Assembly: GCA_947470805.1 (NCBI GenBank)
Contig: CANIVU010000003.1
Coordinates: forward strand, 1-64,000
Source: Acidobacteriota bacterium
Lineage (GTDB): Bacteria > Acidobacteriota > Terriglobia > Bryobacterales > Bryobacteraceae
DNA: 64,000 nucleotides
Direction: 5' to 3'
Every line of letters starts with the position of its first letter. Within the stretch, counting starts at the first letter, position 1. Shown one piece after another: positions 32,950 to 42,792 of this stretch. Position numbers and translations under genes: made by a program. The notes beneath the pieces are model-generated. The model had not been told where the DNA came from. It made no database searches and saw only the letters and a program-made list of their open reading frames with translations.

Positions 32950-32963
32950 CAAAACTGAAAAGC

Positions 32964-34583
32964 TTAGATGCTCAACGTGGTCAACTGTTTGTCGCCGGAC
33001 AGTTCCCAGTCGAAGATGAACTTCGACACGAAGACAGCCGTGAAAATGTTGGCAATCAAACCGATGACGAGCGTGACGGCAAACCCTTTTACCGCCGTCG
33101 AACCGAACGCGAACAGGAAGGCGCAGGAAACCACGGTGGTGACGTGCGTATCGATAATCGTCAAAAACGCCTTGCCGAAGCCCGCTTCGACGGAGGCAAT
33201 GACGCCCTTGCCGTTGCGGAGTTCTTCGCGGATGCGCTCGAAGATCAGGACGTTGGAATCCACCGCCATACCGATCGTCAGAATGAATCCGGCGATGCCC
33301 GGCAGGGTAAGCACAGCGCCAAAGTAGGCGAGCGCGGCCAGCAGGATGATGGCGTTCAGGATCAGCGCGAGCGTGGCGTTGATGCCGGCGCGCTTGTAGT
33401 AAACCAACATCACCAGAACAACCACACCGACGCCCACGATACCGGCCATCAGGCCGTCGTGAATCGAATCGGCGCCGAGCGACGGGCCAACCGTCCGCTC
33501 TTCCAGGTAGACGATGCCGGCGGGCAACGAACCGGAGGTCAGCGTCAAAGCCAGATCGCTGGCCGACGTCTGATCGCCGATGCCGGTGATGCGGCCGGAG
33601 TCTTCAATCTTGCTCTGGATGGTGGCGACGCTGAAGATCTTGTTGTCGAGAACCACGGCCAGCTTGTTGTTGATGTTCGATTCGGTGAAGCGTCCGAAGC
33701 GCTTAGAGGCGTCCTGCGAAAGAGTGAAGGACGTTTCCCACTTGCCGAACTCGTCCTGCGAAGGGCGGGCATTGCGGAGGTCACGGCCGGTGACAACGGC
33801 GTTGCGGCCGAGAAGCCACCAGGATTCACCCTGCGAGCCGGGTTTCGCGCGTTCCTGAGCCAGACGCGTTCCGAGTGGCAGGATGCCGCCGTTCTGCGCC
33901 AGAGCCTGCGCACGGTCGCTGAACGGGCCGCCGCGTACTTCGGTGATTTCGAGCATCGCCGCCGCCTGCAGGATCGCCTTTACGCGGGCCGGATCGTCCA
34001 CACCCGGCATCTGCACCAGGATTTCCGATTCGTTCTTCGTGCCGCCGCGCTGTTGCACGGTCGCCTCAGCCAGGCCCAGACCGTTGATGCGGTTTTCGAT
34101 GGTGCGCATCGAGCGCTCCACCGTCTCCTTGCGGAGGACGCCGGCTTCGGTCGGCTTGTAGGTCAACTTGAAGTCGGAGCCGGAAACCGAGTTCAGGTTC
34201 CAGGAGGCGAAGCGGGAGCTGACAACATCCCGGAAGGCGCCCACTTTATCAACCGCGATGCCCTTGGCGAGGATCTCGATCGTGTCGGCATCTTCCAGCC
34301 GCTGCGGATCGTTGCGGTCGAGCACCCCGTACGGGACCCCGTCCTTCTGCAATTCCACTTTCAGGCGTTCAATGGTCTGATCGGCTTCGGCCTTGAAGGC
34401 GTCCTGCACCTGGACCTGGAGCACCAACTGGCTACCGCCCTTCAGGTCAAGACCGAGGCGGATGTTGTCGTTCCAGTTCTTGGCCAACTCGGCGCCACTC
34501 TTGGGAAGGCCGATGATGCCGTAGGCGCAGATCAGAATGATCGCCAACACGAAAATTGCTTTGTTACGCAGGGTACTGTTCAT
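32964..34583 (-). CDS. secD: Protein translocase subunit SecD
   Basis: A 539-residue SecD. An N-terminal helix, a periplasmic P1 domain with G-L-D-L-K-G-G-S and C-terminal helices with F-I-L-T-I-G-M-A-V-D-S-N-V-L-I-F-E-R-I-R-E-E are visible. The ATG at 34583 begins M-N-S-T-L-R-N-K-A, with the membrane helix following; the extra 23 codons upstream look non-coding. SecD and SecF form a proton-driven accessory to SecYEG. It follows yajC by 25 bp, as is usual. Confidence 0.93.
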   Translation of the reverse strand: MNSTLRNKAIFVLAIILICAYGIIGLPKSGAELAKNWNDNIRLGLDLKGGSQLVLQVQVQDAFKAEADQTIERLKVELQKDGVPYGVLDRNDPQRLEDADTIEILAKGIAVDKVGAFRDVVSSRFASWNLNSVSGSDFKLTYKPTEAGVLRKETVERSMRTIENRINGLGLAEATVQQRGGTKNESEILVQMPGVDDPARVKAILQAAAMLEITEVRGGPFSDRAQALAQNGGILPLGTRLAQERAKPGSQGESWWLLGRNAVVTGRDLRNARPSQDEFGKWETSFTLSQDASKRFGRFTESNINNKLAVVLDNKIFSVATIQSKIEDSGRITGIGDQTSASDLALTLTSGSLPAGIVYLEERTVGPSLGADSIHDGLMAGIVGVGVVVLVMLVYYKRAGINATLALILNAIILLAALAYFGAVLTLPGIAGFILTIGMAVDSNVLIFERIREELRNGKGVIASVEAGFGKAFLTIIDTHVTTVVSCAFLFAFGSTAVKGFAVTLVIGLIANIFTAVFVSKFIFDWELSGDKQLTTLSI

Positions 34584-34608
34584 TGGTGTTGCTCTTGTTC
34601 GAATTTCT

Positions 34609-37289
<2,681 letters not shown>

Positions 37290-37290
<1 letters not shown>

Positions 37291-38492
37291 TACTCGTAGC
37301 GTAACGCTTCTGTGGGGTTCAGCCGCGAGGCGCGGTTGGCGGGCAGGATGCCGAAGACCAATCCGACAAGGAACGACGTCGAAAAAGCGACCGCGATGGA
37401 GATGGGGGAAATGGGGATATCGATCCCGCCAAAGTATCCCGCCGCCAGCGGCCCGGCCACGCCAACGGCGATCCCGAGCAACCCGCCGCCGACGCTGATC
37501 AACACCGCTTCGACGAGAAACTGCGTCAGCACGGCCCGCCGTGTGGCGCCAACGGACATGCGGATACCGATCTCGCGCGTGCGCTCCGTCACAGTGACCA
37601 GCATGATGTTCATGATGCCGATGCCGGAGATCAGCAGGGCGATGGCGCTGACGAGAATCAGCACGATGGTCAGGATGAGCGCGATGTTTTCGGCGGCCGC
37701 CAAAATACCCGTCAGGTTGTCGACGTAATACTTCGCCCCCGCCCGGTGGCGGGATTCCAGCAGCGCCTGCACCTGTTTCGTCAACCGCACGACGTCGCCC
37801 GGGTCGCGCGCCTGCACGTACATCGGGTCGATGCGCTCCTCGCTGGTCAGGTACTTCAACACCGTGATCGGCACCAGGATCGTCTCGGTCGAAAGCTCCG
37901 ACAAACCAAAGCTGTCCGTCTTCTCGCGGAACGTGCCGATGATGGTGAACTGCAACCCTTGGATCTTGACCACCTGGCCAATGGAGTTCGACTGGCTACC
38001 GTAGAGCTTGATCGCCAGTTTCTCCGTCAGCATCGCCACGCGATTGCGCAGCGCGACGTCGTCGGCCTGCATAAAACGCCCGGCCGCGTTGATGAGATTC
38101 CGAACGCGGGAATACTGCTCGTCGCTGCCGATGATCTTCACATCGCGCACCTTGCCCTGAATCGCCATCTGGTCGTAGACCGTCATCACCCCGGTCGCGG
38201 CGGCAATCCGTCCGGGAAAGGCGTTGCGAACGGCTGCCACGTCGGCGATCTTCACAAAGTCCGCCTCCACCGAGGTGCCTGTTCGATTGCCGGCCTCGTA
38301 GTAAGCGATGATCAGATTCGACCCGATGCCCCGGATCTGCTCCAGCACATAGTCCCGGCTGGTCATCGAGATCGTCACCACCAGGATCACCGAAGCGTTG
38401 CCGATCACCAGCCCCAACGCCGTCAGCAACGTCCGCACAAGGTTCGCCCGCAGGGCCTGAAAGCTAAAGCGAAGAACCTCGCGCAGATTCAT
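37290..38492 (-). CDS. ABC transporter permease (MacB/FtsX family)
   Basis: A 400-residue permease. One N-terminal helix (about 18-40), a MacB-type periplasmic core domain (about 45-265), then three C-terminal helices (FtsX domain) with L-I-S-G-I-G-I-M-N-I-M-L-V-T-V-T-E-R-T-R-E-I-G-I-R and the N-P-T-E-A-L-R-Y-E ending. No matching ATPase gene is adjacent, so the partner is elsewhere. It exports peptides, lipoproteins or drugs in relatives. It follows the TPR gene by 3 bp. Confidence 0.85.
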
Positions 38493-38495
38493 GGC

Positions 38496-39350
38496 CTATA
38501 GGCCGCCGGCAGCTTGCTTTAGCAGTTTTTCAGCTTCTTCTCGCGTGGGCAGATCGGGGTTCAACGGCGCCAGCAGATACGACTGCAACAGCGCGCGGGC
38601 CGCCGGCAGGTTCTGTTTCGCCTCGATGAAGGTCTGGGCGGTTTTAAACATCACCTGCGGATCCTTCGGAGAAATCTTCTCCGCGCGGCCCAGCCAGGTC
38701 ACGCTTTCATTAAACCGTCCGCGACGAGCCAGAAACCGGGCCACATCCAGAACCCGGCCGACCGACTTCGGCGCCAGGTCCGCTGCGCGGCGCAGGTGTT
38801 GCTCGGCGTTGTTGAAATCCTTGCGCGCTTCCAGCAGCTTGGATTGGGCGAATTCGTATTCGGCCGCGTCCAACGCCTTGATCTTCGGCAACAGGCCCTG
38901 GGCCTTGTCGAGGCCCCCGCCTAAAAATCCGGGCGCCTCCAGGTAATACTCGAACAGGTCGTTTAGTGCTTCGCCGTTGGTGGCGTCCAGCTGCACGGCC
39001 TTCTCAAAATTTTGTCGCGCCTTGGTGGCGTAGTGTGGCGCGGTGAGCGGAATACTGGTTTCAGCCCGCTTGCCGAACGCGCGGCCCAGCCAGTGGTAAT
39101 AGTGCGAGTTGGAAGGGTTCGCCTGGACGGCCTTCTCCAGAAAATCGGTGGACTTTTTGTAGTCCCCCATTCCGTAGGCGGCCCGGCCGGCCAGCAAGAG
39201 AGCATCCGAGTTTTGGCCCAAAAAGGGTTGGACAGCCTGCAACGCATCGCGGTAGCGCGTCTGCTGGTACAGAGCTTCGGCGTTCCGAAGCGGTTCCGGC
39301 GCGGCCAGTGCGAGCGTGGCGAAGGCGAGCCCGAGTAGTGTGATTCGCAT
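38496..39350 (-). CDS. Exported TPR protein
   Basis: A 284-residue protein with a signal peptide (M-R-I-T-L-L-G-L-A-F-A-T-L-A-L-A) and several tetratricopeptide repeats (e.g. Y-R-D-A-L-Q-A-V-Q-P-F-L-G-Q and F-L-E-K-A-V-Q-A-N-P). It is probably a periplasmic interaction protein and heads the 14-kb minus-strand block. It is divergent from another TPR gene at 39547. No enzyme domain is present. Confidence 0.75.
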   Translation of the reverse strand: MRITLLGLAFATLALAAPEPLRNAEALYQQTRYRDALQAVQPFLGQNSDALLLAGRAAYGMGDYKKSTDFLEKAVQANPSNSHYYHWLGRAFGKRAETSIPLTAPHYATKARQNFEKAVQLDATNGEALNDLFEYYLEAPGFLGGGLDKAQGLLPKIKALDAAEYEFAQSKLLEARKDFNNAEQHLRRAADLAPKSVGRVLDVARFLARRGRFNESVTWLGRAEKISPKDPQVMFKTAQTFIEAKQNLPAARALLQSYLLAPLNPDLPTREEAEKLLKQAAGGL

Positions 39351-39546
39351 CCGTTACGTTGAGTTAACCCGTTTCTTTTGATGGTACAACACAAAAACGG
39401 ATTCACTTATCTGTACGTATCACGCGGCAAAACGGTTTCGTTTGGGTCAAACCAGTAACGCCGAAGCAACGGGAAACATCCCTTAAGCGGCGGCGAGTAT
39501 AGTATCGTGGGATTTGGCAAAAACTCACCCCCGTTGGAGGTTCAAA

Positions 39547-40704
39547 ATGAAGGCATTGCATAGATTGGCGAGTTTGACAGCTCTCTTGGCGCTGTTCACG
39601 TTCGGCGCCATGGCGCAGACCGCATCGCTCGAAGGCGAAGTGAAAGGCGAAGACGGCAAGCCGCTCAAGGACGCCCTGATCAAGCTGGATCGGAAAGATA
39701 TCAAGGGCGCGTACAAGGTAAAGACCAACAAGAAGGGCCAGTGGTTCCACGCCGGCCTGCCGCTGGGCACCTATGACGTCAGTTTGGAAGTCGATGGCAA
39801 AGTGGCCGATATGGTGAAGGGTGTCCGCACCCGCCTCGGCGATCCCCTGCCAGTGAACTTCGACCTGTCGAAGATGGCCGCGCAACGCAAAGCCATGGAA
39901 CAGGCCGCCTCCACCGGGAAAGTGACCGAGGAAATGTCGCGCGAAATGACGAAGGAGCAGAAGGAAGCTCTGGAGAAATCGGCGAAGGAACGCGCCGCCG
40001 CGCTCGCGAAGAACAAGGAACTGAACGATGCCTTCAACGCTGGCATGGAAAACCTGAAGTCGAAGAACTTCCCGGCCTCCATCGAAGCGTTCGACAAGGC
40101 CGCCGCCATGGACCCCAAGCAGGTCGTGATCTGGGCCAACAAGGCCGAAGCGCACGTCGGCTTCGCCGGCACCAAGACGGGTGAAGAGCAGATCGCCGAA
40201 CTCACCAAGGGCATGGACGCCTACAGCAAGGCGCTGGAACTGAAGCCTGACGACGCCGGCATGCACAACAACTTCGCCCTGGCGTTGGCCAAGGCCAAGA
40301 AGTACCCCGAGGCCCAGGCGGAGCTCGATAAAGCCGCCCAGCTCGACGCGCCCAACGCGGGCCGTTACTACTACAACCTCGGCGCCATCCTGACCAACGT
40401 CAACCAGCTGGAACCGGCCTCCATCGCCTTCAAGAAGGCCATCGGTGCCGATCCCAACTACGCCGACGCGCACTACCAGTACGGTTTGTACCTGTTCAGC
40501 AAGGCCACCATCACCGCCGACGGCAAAACGGTTCCCGTCGCCGGCACCACCGAATCGTTCCAGAAGTACCTGGAACTGAAGCCGGATGGCCAGTTCGCTG
40601 AAGCCGCCAAGGGCATGCTGGCCGCCGTTGGTTCGCAGGTCAACACCGAATACAAGAACCCGAACGCGCCCGCCGCCAAAAAGGGCACGACGAAGAAGAA
40701 GTAA
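39547..40704 (+). CDS. Exported carboxypeptidase-regulatory-like/TPR protein
   Basis: A 385-residue exported protein. Signal peptide (1-23), a carboxypeptidase-regulatory-like beta-sandwich (about 25-110; S-L-E-G-E-V-K-G-E-D-G-K-P-L), a helical charged linker rich in Lys/Glu, then TPRs (A-L-E-L-K-P-D-D-A-G-M-H-N-N and A-I-G-A-D-P-N-Y-A-D-A-H). It ends in a basic tail. GGAGG lies just before the ATG and a strong terminator follows, so it is probably monocistronic and well expressed. The function is not known. Confidence 0.78.
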   Translation: MKALHRLASLTALLALFTFGAMAQTASLEGEVKGEDGKPLKDALIKLDRKDIKGAYKVKTNKKGQWFHAGLPLGTYDVSLEVDGKVADMVKGVRTRLGDPLPVNFDLSKMAAQRKAMEQAASTGKVTEEMSREMTKEQKEALEKSAKERAAALAKNKELNDAFNAGMENLKSKNFPASIEAFDKAAAMDPKQVVIWANKAEAHVGFAGTKTGEEQIAELTKGMDAYSKALELKPDDAGMHNNFALALAKAKKYPEAQAELDKAAQLDAPNAGRYYYNLGAILTNVNQLEPASIAFKKAIGADPNYADAHYQYGLYLFSKATITADGKTVPVAGTTESFQKYLELKPDGQFAEAAKGMLAAVGSQVNTEYKNPNAPAAKKGTTKKK

Positions 40705-40717
40705 CAGCTTCACCACG

Positions 40718-40748
40718 AAGGGCGTCCATGCAAGTGGACGCCCTTTTT
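40718..40748 (+). terminator. Intrinsic terminator of the TPR gene
   Basis: GGGCGTCCA (40720-40728) pairs with TGGACGCCC (40735-40743), loop TGCAAG, then TTTTT. It is a textbook rho-independent terminator 14 bp after the stop. Confidence 0.92.
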
Positions 40749-40761
40749 CTATCTCAACACC

Positions 40762-41067
40762 ATGATTCGTTACCTGCTCATCACCGTCTTCTCCCTCCTT
40801 GCGCTGACCTTCTTCCGCGCCATTATGGGCGTGGTGCAGAAGGCCGTGGTCAACGAAGTGAAATCAGCCATGGGCGGCGAAGACGCCCCGCCCGCGGCCG
40901 GGCCCAATCGGAGCAGCGGCCCCAGCGCCGGCCCGGCGGCCACCACGCTCCGCAAATGCGTCTCCTGCGGCACCTACAAGCCGGAAGGCGCCATGATCCG
41001 CTACGGCTCCGGCGATAAAAGCATCTTCTTCTGCTCCGCGGAATGCGAGAAGAAGGCGAACGCCTAG
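40762..41067 (+). CDS. Small membrane-anchored cysteine-pair protein (PP0621-like)
   Basis: A 101-residue protein with an N-terminal helix (M-I-R-Y-L-L-I-T-V-F-S-L-L), then a Gly/Ala/Ser-rich linker and a C-terminal domain with C-V-S-C near residue 73-76 and F-F-C-S-A-E-C near residue 91-95. The cysteine layout suggests a zinc ribbon. Members of the PP0621-like group have unknown function. It begins 14 bp beyond a terminator, so it needs its own promoter there or read-through. Confidence 0.6.
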   Translation: MIRYLLITVFSLLALTFFRAIMGVVQKAVVNEVKSAMGGEDAPPAAGPNRSSGPSAGPAATTLRKCVSCGTYKPEGAMIRYGSGDKSIFFCSAECEKKANA

Positions 41068-41068
41068 G

Positions 41069-41866
41069 TTACCTCGCGCGGGCCAGTTGCGCCACCCGTG
41101 CATTCAGCGTCTGCAACTGCCGTAGGTCATCCTCGGCCTGTTGAATGGTGGTTTGGATCCGCGACAGGTCCCCCGCCTGCAGCCCAGTGGCCGGCGTATC
41201 ACGCGTCTGCGCGGCCAGCGTGAAGTTCCGATACAGGTCGTTGACTTCCCGGAATCGCCGAAGAATCGTCGTCAGAAAACCTTCGCGGCGCCGGTTCAAA
41301 TCTTCCAATTCCCTGGTCGATACCGCCACTTTAGCCGCCGCCGCCTCAGCCCGGGTCGCACGCTCCTGCAGCAGTTTTTCGGAGGTCTCCGACTTCAACA
41401 GCCGTTCCGCCTTCGCCCGCAACTCCGCCTGCACCGCGTCGGTAACACGCCGCGCCGACTGCACGTCTTCCCGCAGTTCGTCGAGTTGCACCTTCAATCG
41501 CCGGACTTCCGCAGTCTCAGCCACCACCCTCGATTCGGCACGCGCCGCCTCGTCCTTCGCCGCGCTTAACTCCACCGAGATCGCCTTCAAGTGCTCCCGC
41601 AATTCATCGATCGTCTTTAGATAGGGCGCCGGATCGGTACCGGTCGGCACCTTCACCACGCGAGGCTCCGATGCCGATGGCGCCGGCCCGGCCGTTGTGT
41701 CCACGGTAGGAGCGGCGGCCGGCGCAGCGGCGCCGTTCTGCCCGCGCGCCAGTTCCAACACGGCCACGCGCTGCAGCGCCTCCCGCCGGCCCATTTCGGC
41801 GCGCCAGCCAAGACCACCGGCAACCACCGCCGGAATCAGCAACAAGTAAGGGAGCATCGGTCGCAT
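41069..41866 (-). CDS. Membrane-anchored coiled-coil protein
   Basis: A 265-residue protein with one N-terminal helix (M-R-P-M-L-P-Y-L-L-L-I-P-A-V-V-A-G-G), an Ala/Pro-rich spacer, then a long heptad-rich coiled coil from about 85 to 250 (e.g. L-R-E-H-L-K-A-I-S-V-E-L-S-A-A-K-D-E-A). The coiled coil likely faces the periplasm. The ATG at 41866 lies 8 bp after the VWA gene stop, making it the last gene of the receptor-VWA-coiled coil operon. An ATG farther upstream is unlikely because the extension is not protein-like. Confidence 0.7.
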   Translation of the reverse strand: MRPMLPYLLLIPAVVAGGLGWRAEMGRREALQRVAVLELARGQNGAAAPAAAPTVDTTAGPAPSASEPRVVKVPTGTDPAPYLKTIDELREHLKAISVELSAAKDEAARAESRVVAETAEVRRLKVQLDELREDVQSARRVTDAVQAELRAKAERLLKSETSEKLLQERATRAEAAAAKVAVSTRELEDLNRRREGFLTTILRRFREVNDLYRNFTLAAQTRDTPATGLQAGDLSRIQTTIQQAEDDLRQLQTLNARVAQLARAR

Positions 41867-41874
41867 AAATTGCC

Positions 41875-42792
41875 TCACTTTCGCAAAGAGAATCGGGCAC
41901 GGTTCGGAATGTCGCGGTCCCCGTTCAGCAAATCCACGTTCGCCGTCCGCGACTTCACGCTCCGCAACTCCACGGCCACGCTCCAGTGCGTCGCCGCCGC
42001 CGATACGATCTTCTCCACCGCCTCCGGGATCTCGCCCCGGCTGCGGCAAAACACCCCCGCCCCACCGCTCTCCTCGGCCAACTGCAGCAGGCCGCGCTGG
42101 TAGGCTTCGTTGATCGGATCGGAAAAATAGTTCAGGTGGACGAAGTACAACGGCGTCTCCGACGCCGCCAATCCGTCGGAGAGCTTCTGCATCTTCTCCC
42201 GGATCAACTGGTCCGGAAACCGCCGGCTCAGATCCTGCGAATCGCTCGAATTAATCACCGGATTCGTGAAGTCTTCCCGGTAGTTGTAGATGTTGCTGTC
42301 GGTGACATAGAGCACCGCCACGCGCACGTTGCTGCGGTTCAACAGCGAATCCCCCACCGCCGACGCCGATTCCACCGTCGTCAGCAGCCCTGCCTTCCCC
42401 GTCGCCGCATATTCCTTGATCGCCGCCGCCGTTTTCTCCCGGTCCGGCGTCGGATCCTGCACCACCTGCAGCACATCTTGCGACTTCAACACCGCCACCC
42501 AGTTGTTCTTCGGCAACGCGGTCAGCTTCTCAATCAACGCCGGCCGCGCCGAATCGATCAACGTTAAATCTCCGGTCAGATCCAACACCACCAGCAACAC
42601 CAGATCGTCCTTCGGCCCCCGCACGCGCAACACCTTGGCCGGACTGCCGTCGAGCGTTGCCTTGAACGCCGCCCGGTCCAGCGGCGGGTCCTGTTCCGGC
42701 GCCGCCACACGCAACTGTGTCCGCGGCGCCCGCCGCGCATCGGCAGCGCTCAGAAGTCCCGGAATCAGCAACGCCAGCAACAGGGCTCGCAT
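41875..42792 (-). CDS. Exported VWA-like protein (VWFA-related acidobacterial type)
   Basis: A 305-residue exported protein: signal peptide (1-16), then an A-domain-like fold with L-L-V-V-L-D-L-T-G-D-L-T-L-I-D-S. The metal-ion motif is degenerate (D-x-T-x-D in place of D-x-S-x-S). Later blocks V-A-V-L-Y-V-T-D-S and R-G-E-I-P-E-A fit a VWA core. It is coupled to the receptor stop by a TGATG overlap, and a coiled-coil gene follows at 8 bp. It probably binds a protein partner in the periplasm; metal-dependent adhesion is doubtful. Confidence 0.75.
   Translation of the reverse strand: MRALLLALLIPGLLSAADARRAPRTQLRVAAPEQDPPLDRAAFKATLDGSPAKVLRVRGPKDDLVLLVVLDLTGDLTLIDSARPALIEKLTALPKNNWVAVLKSQDVLQVVQDPTPDREKTAAAIKEYAATGKAGLLTTVESASAVGDSLLNRSNVRVAVLYVTDSNIYNYREDFTNPVINSSDSQDLSRRFPDQLIREKMQKLSDGLAASETPLYFVHLNYFSDPINEAYQRGLLQLAEESGGAGVFCRSRGEIPEAVEKIVSAAATHWSVAVELRSVKSRTANVDLLNGDRDIPNRARFSLRK

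Noticed and set aside
39403-40716. Long minus-strand open frame opposite the TPR gene at 39547
   Set aside because: It is antisense to a well-supported exported TPR gene with signal peptide, ribosome binding site and terminator; composition is Gly/Val/Arg-rich as expected for a shadow.
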